A DNA stretch of 64,000 bases from a virus: the IMG/VR virus record IMGVR_UViG_3300050016_000100, positions 1 to 64,000 of that record; one strand, written 5' to 3'. Shown piece by piece: positions 15,699 to 22,543 of this stretch. How positions within the stretch are numbered: position 1 is the stretch's first letter; each line of letters begins with the position of its first letter. The notes under the pieces were generated by a model. The model did not search any database. It saw nothing but the letters and a program-made list of their open reading frames with translations, and was not told where the DNA came from. The position numbers and the translations under genes were made by a program.

Positions 15699-15942
15699 GC
15701 CGGACTTCCGGCAACATGCGCCTCGGTGATGCAGGGGCAGAGTAAATCAGATGGTCAATCATCCTAACCGCAGCAAAACCAAACTTTTGAAGTTCAATGT
15801 TCTCAATCGTTATTCTGGCGAAGTTCAATTCACAGCCGAGATTGATTGCGCGGATGATGCCAAGGCTTCGGTCAAACTTGGCTTGGCAGTAAAGTGGGCG
15901 ATTGAAAGCCGGGCCGACCTGAGCGGGGCCGACCTGAGCGGG
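15697..15942 (+). repeat. Inverted repeat, left arm
   Basis: This 246-bp stretch, covering the spacer and first part of the pentapeptide gene, recurs in reverse orientation at 17641-17886 with at least one difference (GAC to TAC in the first repeat unit). The arms lie 1.7 kb apart. Confidence 0.85.
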
Positions 15943-16395
15943 GCCGACCTGAGCGGGGCCGACCTGAGCGGGGCCGACCTGAGCGGGGCCGACCTGAGCG
16001 GGGCCAACCTGAGCCGGGCCAACCTGAGCGGGGCCAACCTGAGCGGGGCCGACCTGAGCGGGGCCAAAGACGCGGATTACGCCATCGCCTGCACGCGCAT
16101 TTTACCTGATGGCGAGCTGATCGGCTGGAAAAAGTGCAAAGAGAGCGTCATTGTCAAACTGCGCATCCCAGAGGCGGCAAAGCGCAGCCATGCGTTCGGT
16201 CGTAAATGCCGCGCTGAATTTGCGGACGTGATCGAAGTCATTGGCGGGGAAATTGGCTACGCGCTACATGACGGAAAGACTGAATACAAACCCGGCCAGC
16301 GCGTGACCCCCGACAAGTGGGACGATAACTGGATTGACGAATGCTCCAATGGCATTCACTTTTACATCACCCGCGCCGAAGCCGAGGCGCATTGA
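15751..16395 (+). CDS. Pentapeptide-repeat protein with DUF5758-like C-terminus
   Basis: 214 aa. Residues 1-54 are a mixed N-terminal domain (KLLKFNVLNRYSGEVQFTAE). Residues 55-104 are ten A(D/N)LS(G/R) pentapeptide repeats, which fold as a square beta-helix. Residues 110-214 look like the phage C-terminal domain called DUF5758 (ILPDGELIGWKKC, then SNGIHFYITRAEAE). Pentapeptide proteins may mimic DNA, but here the function is unknown. The N-terminal coding part is duplicated in inverse orientation at 17641-17886. Confidence 0.7.
   Translation: MVNHPNRSKTKLLKFNVLNRYSGEVQFTAEIDCADDAKASVKLGLAVKWAIESRADLSGADLSGADLSGADLSGADLSGADLSGANLSRANLSGANLSGADLSGAKDADYAIACTRILPDGELIGWKKCKESVIVKLRIPEAAKRSHAFGRKCRAEFADVIEVIGGEIGYALHDGKTEYKPGQRVTPDKWDDNWIDECSNGIHFYITRAEAEAH
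15913..16062 (+). repeat. Ten 15-bp tandem repeats (pentapeptide coding)
   Basis: Ten in-frame copies of GCCGACCTGAGCGGG or one- to two-base variants. Six consecutive copies are identical in DNA as well as protein, which points to recent slippage expansion rather than old protein-level selection. Confidence 0.9.
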
Positions 16396-16479
16396 AGGAT
16401 TAGCCCGCATCCGGGCGACACCTTCTGGCACCCGATCCATCCATTGAATGTATGGTCACACCATTCTATTTTTGAATTT

Positions 16480-16629
16480 TCACCCATCGGTTCTCTCCAG
16501 ATAGGCAACGGCGGCACGAATCAAATCGACGCGATCTTCAAACTGTCCGAGGCCTACATTGCAGCGACTGCATATCAACCCGCGAACTTTGCCAGTACCA
16601 TCTCGCCCATTTATTTCGGCCTCCCACAT
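16480..16629 (-). pseudogene. C-terminal fragment of an endonuclease VII-type nuclease
   Basis: The frame encodes KVRGLICSRCNVGLGQFED and RAAVAYLERTDG, which is the C-terminal zinc and helix segment of recombination endonuclease VII-like (HNH/EndoVII) proteins. The N-terminal catalytic part with its first CxxC and DHxH motif is missing; upstream the frame overlaps the small Cys-rich gene. Probably cut off by the rearrangements in this region. Confidence 0.55.
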
Positions 16630-16793
16630 TCCGGACAGCCGTGGACCCAGACATCGGCGATCTTGCGTGATGACCATCCCTCGCGCTGCGCGGCCGGCCA
16701 GACCTCGGACCACTCGCCGCTCACGCCTTCGAACGTCGTGTCGCAGGAATCGCACTCGATAACAATTTTGTTATATTGCCGGTCCACGCTCAT
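16611..16793 (-). CDS. Small zinc-ribbon protein
   Basis: 60 aa from ATG 16793. Two Cys pairs, ECDSCDTTF near residue 14 and HGCPECGRPK at the end, 36 residues apart, form a typical zinc ribbon. Overlaps the next upstream gene by 4 bp (ATGA). Role unknown. Confidence 0.55.
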   Translation of the reverse strand: MSVDRQYNKIVIECDSCDTTFEGVSGEWSEVWPAAQREGWSSRKIADVWVHGCPECGRPK

Positions 16794-17356
16794 TTTGCCT
16801 TCCTCCTGAACGGTCGCTGGCCCTTCCCCGGCAGGCGGTTGGCGCTGCGCAGCGGCCGCGATGTAATCTGCTTTACCTGGGACGGCCTTTTCGGGAATCC
16901 ACTTGCTTTTCGCCGAGCTTGGCCTTTCGCCCTGTTCTTCGCGATCCGCTTGTTCTTCCGCGCCAGCCCGAGATCGCTGTGCTGTCCGTGCTGGCCCCGG
17001 ACGCGGGTCTCGACGTCGTGGTCGGCCTCGGGCAGCCAGAACAGGTGCGCGGGCGAGTTCGCCGGCGGCCTGTAGCCGACGATGATGCCGCCGCGTTTAA
17101 TTTTCTCCCGGTTTACCAGCGCGGGACGGTGATGCAGTTCGGCCTTCTGGTTTCCGAACAGCAACCGCAAAAACATATCGAGCTGCTCGCGCAGAGACGA
17201 TCTTCCCTTCCAGTGTTCGCGATCTACGAATGAACGGAAGACCGAGGCGGCGCGTTCTCCGTTTTCATGCGCGAACGACTTGGCAGCGTCGAACTGCCGC
17301 TCCGCGACATGCACGCGGATCTTGAGCGGAATGTGCGGGCGCGGCAGGCGGCTCAT
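16790..17356 (-). CDS. Basic protein, nuclease or DNA-binding candidate
   Basis: 188 aa from ATG 17356, with a long Arg/Lys-rich C-terminal tail. The middle has GGIIVGYRPPANSPAHLFWLPE followed by an Asp/His-rich stretch (ADHDVETRVRGQHGQHSD). I remember similar proteins from phage genomes but not a named family. The tail suggests nucleic-acid binding. Translationally coupled (4-bp overlaps) to genes on both sides. Confidence 0.5.
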   Translation of the reverse strand: MSRLPRPHIPLKIRVHVAERQFDAAKSFAHENGERAASVFRSFVDREHWKGRSSLREQLDMFLRLLFGNQKAELHHRPALVNREKIKRGGIIVGYRPPANSPAHLFWLPEADHDVETRVRGQHGQHSDLGLARKNKRIAKNRAKGQARRKASGFPKRPSQVKQITSRPLRSANRLPGKGQRPFRRKAK

Positions 17357-17832
17357 GATTTCCCCCTATGAATCGCGTCGACCATGCTCAGCCGAACGGA
17401 TGGTCCTAGCTTCGGTGTCTTTCGATTTACTTTGCGAGGCCGATAGACAAAAGTTTTCGAGGCATCCGCTGCGTCCTCGGCCTGCACGATCTCGGCCCAC
17501 GCCTTTCCATCGCGCCGGAATAGCGGGAAGTCCGCATGGTCCCCACCGACGATGTAGATCGGATAACCCTTGCTCTTGCCGGATGCGTTTAGGCGAAGGC
17601 CCCATCCGACGCCGGTCGGGTCGATCCGGCTCAGGTTGGCCCCGCTCAGGTCGGCCCCGCTCAGGTAGGCCCGGCTTTCAATCGCCCACTTTACTGCCAA
17701 GCCAAGTTTGACCGAAGCCTTGGCATCATCCGCGCAATCAATCTCGGCTGTGAATTGAACTTCGCCAGAATAACGATTGAGAACATTGAACTTCAAAAGT
17801 TTGGTTTTGCTGCGGTTAGGATGATTGACCAT
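17353..17832 (-). pseudogene. Chimeric ORF: pentapeptide N-terminus fused to ATPase fragment
   Basis: Residues 1-54 repeat the N-terminus of the pentapeptide protein at 15751. Three repeat units follow (YLSG, ADLSG, ANLSR), then the frame jumps into NIDPTGVGWGLRLNASG-type sequence that continues IYIVGGDHADFPLF, the strand pattern of HerA/DUF87-type ATPases. The last 45 residues (YRPRKVNRKTPKLGP) look unrelated again. So one ORF contains at least two joins. Probably a non-functional fusion left by recombination, or an assembly chimera. Confidence 0.6.
17558..17625. repeat. 68-bp direct repeat, copy 1
   Basis: Identical to 21123-21190. It encodes the ATPase segment IDPTGVGWGLRLNASGKSKG in both copies and marks where that gene is split. 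Confidence 0.85.
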
Positions 17833-17886
17833 CTGATTTACTCTGCCCCTGCATCACCGAGGCGCATGTTGCCGGAAGTCCGGCCT
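17641..17886 (-). repeat. Inverted repeat, right arm
   Basis: Reverse copy of 15697-15942. The repeat ends exactly beside the stop codon of the small membrane gene at 17887-18078 and, on the other side, runs into a shortened pentapeptide repeat followed by a fragment of an ATPase gene. Confidence 0.85.
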
Positions 17887-18078
17887 CTACTGACTGAAAA
17901 CGCGGGTGGCGATATTTGCGGGGATCGTGAAGGGCCATGGTGCAGCGGAGATAAAAGCACAGATAGCAAAGCTCTCGCCATTTCTGATGCAGACGGGGCG
18001 ATTGTAAAAGTAGCCGGTGCCGACAGCCCAACCAAAAATGTATATCCAAAACATCGTTATTGCTGCTCGATCCGACAC
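17887..18078 (-). CDS. Small membrane protein
   Basis: 63 aa from GTG 18078, preceded by AAGGATTAGCCCGCC, the start-region pattern shared by neighbouring tiny genes. Hydrophobic stretches ITMFWIYIFGWAVGTGYF and FAICAFISAAPWPF suggest two membrane segments. Its stop codon touches the right arm of the inverted repeat, so the original C-terminus may have been altered. Confidence 0.45.
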   Translation of the reverse strand: MSDRAAITMFWIYIFGWAVGTGYFYNRPVCIRNGESFAICAFISAAPWPFTIPANIATRVFSQ

Positions 18079-18084
18079 GGCGGG

Positions 18085-18264
18085 CTAATCCTTCAAATTG
18101 CGGATGGTCTGAGCGATGTCGTGGCCGATGGTTGGTTCGCCTAATACTCTGCCGCGCTGATACGCTGTCTCGGCGCATCGTTCCCGCTCTTTTGCCCTAA
18201 CGGCGTCAAAGCGATCACCAACGCGCTCCATCGCTTCTTTCAGAATGTTAGGCGTATGTGTCAT
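18085..18264 (-). CDS. Small helical protein, paralog of 37257-37442
   Basis: 59 aa from ATG 18264. MERVGDRFDAVRAKERERCAETAY closely matches MDRVGDKFDAVRSDERERCAKLAE in the protein at 37257-37442. Both are short and helical, with one conserved Cys. Function unknown. Confidence 0.55.
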   Translation of the reverse strand: MTHTPNILKEAMERVGDRFDAVRAKERERCAETAYQRGRVLGEPTIGHDIAQTIRNLKD

Positions 18265-18298
18265 ACATATCCCTTTCGGGCCTCTATATCCAAGTTGA

Positions 18299-18544
18299 TT
18301 ACGCGAGAAGCCCCTTGAGAGCTTCAGCGAATTTTCTCGTTTCTTCGTTATCCAGCTCGCGATGACAAAGTTGCTCGCGCTTGCCGTCGTTTTGCGCGGT
18401 CGGCTCTGTCCGGTAGACGCGGAAGGACGTGCGGCCCATCGCGCAAAGAGTAGTGGAAAACTCAATCTCCACCGATCCCCAACGCATCGGTCCCGGCTCA
18501 CCTTTCCCGGCTTCGGTCCCGCAATAAAGTGAAACGCTTGCCAT
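18299..18544 (-). CDS. Hypothetical protein, copy 1
   Basis: 81 aa from ATG 18544 (MASVSLYCGTEAGKGEPG), AGAGGATT upstream. Beta-rich with FSTTLCAMGRTSFRVYRTE and a helical end ETRKFAEALKGLLA. A near-identical copy is at 20637-20882 (one Asp to Gly change). Function unknown. Confidence 0.55.
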   Translation of the reverse strand: MASVSLYCGTEAGKGEPGPMRWGSVEIEFSTTLCAMGRTSFRVYRTEPTAQNDGKREQLCHRELDNEETRKFAEALKGLLA

Positions 18545-18558
18545 GTGTGGGTAATCCT

Positions 18559-18738
18559 CTAGGTGTGAGCGTGACTTTTCAACCATGCCAAAACTTCGAC
18601 AACGGCGGGGTCTGGTTTGTCGGGCCATAGTACCGGGTCAAAGGCTCCGTAACCGCGAATGACCTGATGCTGCGCCTCATATCGCGAAAGTGTCTCGAAG
18701 CATTCGAGGAACCGGGCAATTTGCGCTGCGGTTGGCAT
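18559..18738 (-). CDS. Hypothetical protein, copy 1
   Basis: 59 aa from ATG 18738 (MPTAAQIARFLECFETLSRY), preceded by GGATTAGGGCCGCC. Helical N-terminus, then GAFDPVLWPDKPDPAV and a helix ending HAHT. The same sequence is fused to an ATPase fragment in the second copy at 20897-21076. Function unknown. Confidence 0.5.
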   Translation of the reverse strand: MPTAAQIARFLECFETLSRYEAQHQVIRGYGAFDPVLWPDKPDPAVVEVLAWLKSHAHT

Positions 18739-18745
18739 GGCGGCC

Positions 18746-18949
18746 CTAATCCTTCAACTGATCGAGTTGTTCTTGCAGGCGATCGCGCTGGGCAAAAGCG
18801 TCACCCAATCCACAGGCATAGGGAACGCCCCAAGGCGTCTCTGTGTTCAGCGGATTCATCTTGAACTGCCGAATATCGCCCTCAAAGACCAGGGTGAAGG
18901 CTTCGGTAAATTCCTTTTTATCGCGCGGATCGAGCGGATGGCTTGGCAT
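18746..18949 (-). CDS. Hypothetical protein
   Basis: 67 aa from ATG 18949 (MPSHPLDPRDKKEFTEAF), AGGAG then GGCCCG upstream. Acidic/aromatic with a helical end (AFAQRDRLQEQLDQLKD). No motif recognised. Confidence 0.45.
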   Translation of the reverse strand: MPSHPLDPRDKKEFTEAFTLVFEGDIRQFKMNPLNTETPWGVPYACGLGDAFAQRDRLQEQLDQLKD

Positions 18950-18960
18950 CGGGCCTTCTC

Positions 18961-19215
18961 CTACAACGTGACGCCGAGCTTTTTTAGCTCGGCCTGAATG
19001 ATCTTTTTGGCGGCGGCGACGATCAACGCGCCGGTCTTGCAATCGACCACGACCGAAGCATCGTTGTTGTCCACATATCGGTCGCTGGCTAGACCGCCGA
19101 CTAGAAACTCAAGACCGCGATCAGTGTCATGCTTGCGGCAGGCGCGAGCGAGTTTGTTCCACCCGCCGAGAGCATCAACCAAAAATCCAGGCCGATAAGC
19201 TTCGTTCGCTTTCAC
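18961..19215 (-). CDS. Hypothetical protein
   Basis: 84 aa from GTG 19215, upstream GAGGATTAGGCCGCC. The end VVVDCKTGALIVAAAKKIIQAELKKLG is a strand plus helix. No known motif. The stop of the neighbour lies inside the ribosome-site spacer. Confidence 0.45.
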   Translation of the reverse strand: MKANEAYRPGFLVDALGGWNKLARACRKHDTDRGLEFLVGGLASDRYVDNNDASVVVDCKTGALIVAAAKKIIQAELKKLGVTL

Positions 19216-19221
19216 GGCGGC

Positions 19222-19437
19222 CTAATCCTCTAAAACATGCGCGGCAAAATAGTTGCCAGCCATACAGTCAGCTTGAGACGAATAACCGCTGCGGGTTTTT
19301 CCAGTATGGGAAATGACACGACCACCCGGCATCGGCCAATCTGGATCATAGCTAACGACCGTGCGCGACTTCAATTCGCGAGAGCCATAGCCCTTGAAGC
19401 GGTATGTCTTGCCCACCTGAATGTCGCGCGACTCCAT
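19222..19437 (-). CDS. Hypothetical protein
   Basis: 71 aa from ATG 19437 (MESRDIQVGKTYRFKGYGSR). The N-terminal half looks like a small beta barrel; two residues later a Gly/Ser loop. No family recognised. Confidence 0.45.
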   Translation of the reverse strand: MESRDIQVGKTYRFKGYGSRELKSRTVVSYDPDWPMPGGRVISHTGKTRSGYSSQADCMAGNYFAAHVLED

Positions 19438-19450
19438 TTGCGGGCCCTTT

Positions 19451-19738
19451 CTAACAGGGTTGGCTGACGCGAATTTCGTCAGCGTTGGAGTAGTCGCACA
19501 GGTGCAATTCCCAACTCTCGATAGGCTCCATTAGGGCCGCCATCGAGGCGAGAAACCCACTATCGTTAAAACTGTATTGCTTGTTCTGTTCAGGGTGTGC
19601 CGCCAGCCATTCGTCACGCAGCCGCTCAACGTCAATTTCCGCACGCGCCAGGAATACTCCCTGCACCATAAAGTCGCTGTAGCAGCCCGAAGTCACGGTA
19701 AAGGTCGCGCCCTTTGGGATCGGAACTTGCTTGCTCAT
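19451..19738 (-). CDS. Hypothetical protein
   Basis: 95 aa from ATG 19738. Beta strands at the N-terminus (GATFTVTSGCYSDFMVQGVF), a helix with WLAAHPEQN, and a C-terminal ELHLCDYSNADEI. Three Cys. Function unknown. Confidence 0.45.
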   Translation of the reverse strand: MSKQVPIPKGATFTVTSGCYSDFMVQGVFLARAEIDVERLRDEWLAAHPEQNKQYSFNDSGFLASMAALMEPIESWELHLCDYSNADEIRVSQPC

Positions 19739-19745
19739 TTCCGGG

Positions 19746-19931
19746 CTATTTTGACTGATCGAGGCAGAATGTCATAATAATGCGATGCTCATTCCCAACA
19801 TGAAGTTTTTTGCCTTCGGCTATACAGCCGTCCTCAGTACGGAACCCCGGCACTGAACTAATGGCTGCGGCTGGACTAGAATTGTAAAGTCCGCCCTGCG
19901 CGAAAGCGATCACAACTAAAATCCATGTCAT
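19746..19931 (-). CDS. Small secreted protein
   Basis: 61 aa from ATG 19931 with AAGGAGAGAGGCCGCT upstream. Short signal-like start (MTWILVVIAFAQGG), then a small domain with two Cys (DGCIAEGKK and TFCLDQ), a pattern common in tiny exported phage proteins. Confidence 0.45.
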   Translation of the reverse strand: MTWILVVIAFAQGGLYNSSPAAAISSVPGFRTEDGCIAEGKKLHVGNEHRIIMTFCLDQSK

Positions 19932-19946
19932 AGCGGCCTCTCTCCT

Positions 19947-20204
19947 TCAATCGAGGGGGTCTGGAATTAGACCAGTTATTTCGCTGTACGTCGACAGCAT
20001 CATAAGCGGCGGCACTAGAAATATGTCCCACCCGCCATCGTCGCCTCTAAGCATTGCGATAAGACAGAGAAGGCCCCAGATCGGGAACGCTACGATGTCG
20101 AAAACAATCCCGAGCGGCACCCATAACAAGGCCAGCGCCAAGAACGGAAGCGATAAAATGAAAATTGCGGATACTCGGGCGGCGTTTTTAAGTGACCAAT
20201 CCAT
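19947..20204 (-). CDS. Small membrane protein
   Basis: 85 aa from ATG 20204. Two long hydrophobic stretches (AIFILSLPFLALALLWVPLG and FPIWGLLCLIAML) indicate at least two transmembrane helices. Function unknown. Confidence 0.5.
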   Translation of the reverse strand: MDWSLKNAARVSAIFILSLPFLALALLWVPLGIVFDIVAFPIWGLLCLIAMLRGDDGGWDIFLVPPLMMLSTYSEITGLIPDPLD

Positions 20205-20217
20205 CGGGGCTATTCCT

Positions 20218-20424
20218 CTAGGCCGCTACTTGGTTCGGGCAGACAAACTTGCAATCGAAAAACCGCTCGATGTTTGGCCGTTCATAAATCTGCAATTCAG
20301 CGTGGGGAAACACCGGCCCGACCCATCCGCCGCCCGGCGGCGGCCCCTCCTTGCGCCAGCGATACGTGCTCTCCATGACCTTGCGCTCTTGCCGGACCGC
20401 GCCACACTTTTTGCATTTCGTCAC
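20218..20424 (-). CDS. Small zinc-ribbon-like protein
   Basis: 68 aa from GTG 20424. CKKCGAVRQERKV at the start and FFDCKFVCPNQ at the end form two Cys pairs, a zinc-ribbon spacing. The central Pro/Gly/Trp loop is unusual. Role unknown. Confidence 0.5.
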   Translation of the reverse strand: MTKCKKCGAVRQERKVMESTYRWRKEGPPPGGGWVGPVFPHAELQIYERPNIERFFDCKFVCPNQVAA

Positions 20425-20429
20425 GGCGG

Positions 20430-20612
20430 CTATCCTGACAATGCCGTGTCGATCTTATCGAGCAGCGGCTTTAGGGTTTGAGAGTTTTCGGAAAGTAGCT
20501 GTTTCTCGACCGCCGCCAACCACGCCCGCGCTTCCACCAACGCCTCTCGGACCTGCGTATAAGCCTCGCAGGGCTCCGCGCCATCTGGCATCATGCAACC
20601 GGGTAACGACAT
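20430..20612 (-). CDS. Small helical protein
   Basis: 60 aa from ATG 20612 (MSLPGCMMPDGAEPCEAYTQ). Two Cys near the start, then amphipathic helices (VREALVEARAWLAAVEKQL). Its ribosome-site region abuts the second copy of the 466-bp repeat. Confidence 0.45.
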   Translation of the reverse strand: MSLPGCMMPDGAEPCEAYTQVREALVEARAWLAAVEKQLLSENSQTLKPLLDKIDTALSG

Positions 20613-20616
20613 TTCC

Positions 20617-21082
20617 GGCCTCTATATCCAAGTTGATTACGCGAGAAGCCCCTTGAGAGCTTCAGCGAATTTTCTCGTTTCTTCGTTACCCAGCTCGCGA
20701 TGACAAAGTTGCTCGCGCTTGCCGTCGTTTTGCGCGGTCGGCTCTGTCCGGTAGACGCGGAAGGACGTGCGGCCCATCGCGCAAAGAGTAGTGGAAAACT
20801 CAATCTCCACCGATCCCCAACGCATCGGTCCCGGCTCACCTTTCCCGGCTTCGGTCCCGCAATAAAGTGAAACGCTTGCCATGTGTGGGTAATCCTCTAG
20901 GTGTGAGCGTGACTTTTCAACCATGCCAAAACTTCGACAACGGCGGGGTCTGGTTTGTCGGGCCATAGTACCGGGTCAAAGGCTCCGTAACCGCGAATGA
21001 CCTGATGCTGCGCCTCATATCGCGAAAGTGTCTCGAAGCATTCGAGGAACCGGGCAATTTGCGCTGCGGTTGGCATGGCGGC
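20617..21082. repeat. 466-bp direct repeat, copy 2
   Basis: Second copy of 18279-18744. Here the second gene of the pair continues upstream into different sequence and so is fused to an ATPase fragment. Confidence 0.9.
20637..20882 (-). CDS. Hypothetical protein, copy 2
   Basis: 81 aa, same as the protein at 18299-18544 except for one Asp to Gly change seen near residue 67. Same start region. Two copies 2.3 kb apart in direct orientation. Confidence 0.55.
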   Translation of the reverse strand: MASVSLYCGTEAGKGEPGPMRWGSVEIEFSTTLCAMGRTSFRVYRTEPTAQNDGKREQLCHRELGNEETRKFAEALKGLLA

Positions 21083-21331
21083 TTCTTCGCCACAGTAAAA
21101 GCAATGCCTCATTTTCGGTGCCATCGGATAACCCTTGCTCTTGCCGGATGCGTTTAGGCGAAGGCCCCATCCGACGCCGGTCGGGTCGATGTTGCAGACG
21201 CGTTCACCGGCTGCGAGTGCCGGCTCGATGATCTGGCTCTTGGCGACCGATGTCTTGCCGCTTCCGTTCATGCCGAGGATGGCGATGTGCTTCTTCAGCG
21301 CGGACTCCGGAATCAAGTTCTTCGCCATCAT
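20897..21331 (-). pseudogene. ATPase N-terminal fragment fused to a tiny-gene copy
   Basis: 144 aa from ATG 21331. Residues 1-70 start an ATPase with Walker A GMNGSGKT (residues 20-27) and IDPTGVGWG, resembling HerA/DUF87 ATP-binding proteins. The frame then leaves the ATPase after SGKSKGYP and runs through RHCFYCGEEA into the full copy of the 59-aa protein of 18559-18738. The missing ATPase continuation (IYIVGGDHADFPLF) is found 3.5 kb away at 17500-17557. Not expected to be a working ATPase. Confidence 0.6.
21123..21190. repeat. 68-bp direct repeat, copy 2
   Basis: Identical to 17558-17625, with offset 3565 bp. Both copies code for the same ATPase segment; upstream and downstream neighbours differ, so it is a recombination joint. 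Confidence 0.85.
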
Positions 21332-21648
21332 GATTCCCCCCCGAACCGCTCGAGCGCCTGCTTCACCGTAGGCCAGCGGCCAATCAGTTCCTCAGCGATG
21401 CCGACGAGCGCCCCGCGGTCGTAGCCCAGCCTCGTTTTCGAACGATGCGCGAACACGATCCTTCGCTCTAGTTCGGCCAATGCGATACTCGGCGCTCCAC
21501 CCAGGCGGCCGCGCAGGTCTGCGGCGATGGATCGGACGATCCGAATCTGACGATAATTGTCCTCGGTGGCGGCTAACCTGCGGAGCGCCTCGATCTGGCG
21601 CTCGACCTCGGCGAGCTTTTCCTCCGTCGTGAATGTGTAAAGGGTCAC
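21328..21648 (-). CDS. Helical hypothetical protein
   Basis: 106 aa from ATG 21648. Two long amphipathic helical regions (EEKLAEVERQIEALRRLAATE and ALAELERRIVFAHR), likely coiled coil. Overlaps both neighbours by 4 bp, so it was coupled to the ATPase gene and to the winged-helix gene. Function unknown. Confidence 0.5.
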   Translation of the reverse strand: MTLYTFTTEEKLAEVERQIEALRRLAATEDNYRQIRIVRSIAADLRGRLGGAPSIALAELERRIVFAHRSKTRLGYDRGALVGIAEELIGRWPTVKQALERFGGES

Positions 21649-22001
21649 GGGACCAGCTCCGCCGCGGCTTTGATACCTGCATCGGTCAGCTTCCAGACGA
21701 TGGCCGGACTCCCGCTCGGTGCCGGACGGTGATCTTGTGTCGCGAAGACGAGGCCGGCATCGCGGAGTTCGCCACGCCGTTTGCCGGCGCTGGTCTGCTG
21801 GCGTCCTATGGCGTCCCCGAGTTCGAAGTCGGTTAGGCCGGACGGCGCATTGGCAAGCGCGAGAAGTGCCTGCTTGCGGACCGTGCGGCGGTTCGACCGG
21901 TTGCGGCTCGCTGTCTGGTGGCTGGTCTCCGGATCAGTCGTGCGGGCGCCGGGACCAACCGAGAAAAGGTCCGGAGCTAGTTTCTCGTGTGTCCGGCTCA
22001 T
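21645..22001 (-). CDS. Winged-helix DNA-binding protein
   Basis: 118 aa from ATG 22001. Residues about 40-105 give a helix, then GLTDFELGDAIGRQQTSAGKRRGELRDAG, which is a clear helix-turn-helix, then a strand-turn-strand wing ending VWKLTDAGI. Such proteins often regulate or help replication in phages. In a run of 4-bp overlaps with the recombination genes. Confidence 0.6.
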   Translation of the reverse strand: MSRTHEKLAPDLFSVGPGARTTDPETSHQTASRNRSNRRTVRKQALLALANAPSGLTDFELGDAIGRQQTSAGKRRGELRDAGLVFATQDHRPAPSGSPAIVWKLTDAGIKAAAELVP

Positions 22002-22543
22002 GCCGACCTCCCTGCCTCTTTTTTCAATGTCGCGCGAGTCGTCCCGGTCATCGTCGCGAGTAGGTCGAGGACGTCGCGCTTTGACTTCTCGAAGGGCTCC
22101 TTCGCCATCGATGCCGCGCTCTGCGACTTGGCGGTTCTGACGATAACCTTCTTCCCGCTCAGATGGATTCTAGCGTACTCGTCGACGCTCCGAATGAAGG
22201 TCGCCAGATTCCGCGCGTGCGATGGCGTGTCGCAATCGAAGTCCTTCTCGTCGAACCATCCGGTCTCGATCAGCGCCCACTTCCTTAAGTGCTCCGCAGA
22301 AGGCCATCGCGCCGCGATTGATTCCGGAAGGTTGTGCCATGCGTCGTCGATGGCGGCGAAGTATTGGTTATGACTCGCGCGGGATCGCGCCTCGAGGACG
22401 ACGAGTGGGTAATCCTCATTCTCGTGAAACTGGCGCCGCGCGACCTTTTCATATCGGGTCTCCGGCATCATAACGAGCTTGAGTTCGCCGCTATCCGGGA
22501 GCGCCGCCCATGTCCACCGAAAGACAACCGGGACCATCCTCAT
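21998..22543 (-). CDS. Conserved phage protein beside the recombinase genes
   Basis: 181 aa from ATG 22543. A recognisable block is RASHNQYFAAIDDAWHNLPE followed by WPSAEHLRKWALIETGW, a pattern I associate with conserved proteins in alphaproteobacterial phage recombination modules (DUF1367-like context). Position between a winged-helix gene and YqaJ exonuclease suggests a role in recombination or replication. No catalytic motif is evident. Confidence 0.5.
   Translation of the reverse strand: MRMVPVVFRWTWAALPDSGELKLVMMPETRYEKVARRQFHENEDYPLVVLEARSRASHNQYFAAIDDAWHNLPESIAARWPSAEHLRKWALIETGWFDEKDFDCDTPSHARNLATFIRSVDEYARIHLSGKKVIVRTAKSQSAASMAKEPFEKSKRDVLDLLATMTGTTRATLKKEAGRSA

Larger units (their letters stand above)
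18279..18744. repeat. 466-bp direct repeat, copy 1
   Basis: Nearly identical (one difference noticed, GTTATCC against GTTACCC) to 20617-21082. It holds exactly two small genes with their start regions, so it looks like a duplicated two-gene cassette. Confidence 0.9.

Noticed and set aside
15913-16062. Short regular repeats as a possible CRISPR array
   Set aside because: The 15-bp units are contiguous with no spacers and encode pentapeptides in frame.
17816-18178. Leftward 120-codon ORF
   Set aside because: It covers the repeat arm and small genes in another frame and encodes Arg/Ser/His-rich low-complexity sequence; the gene at 17887-18078 with the shared start motif is a better reading.
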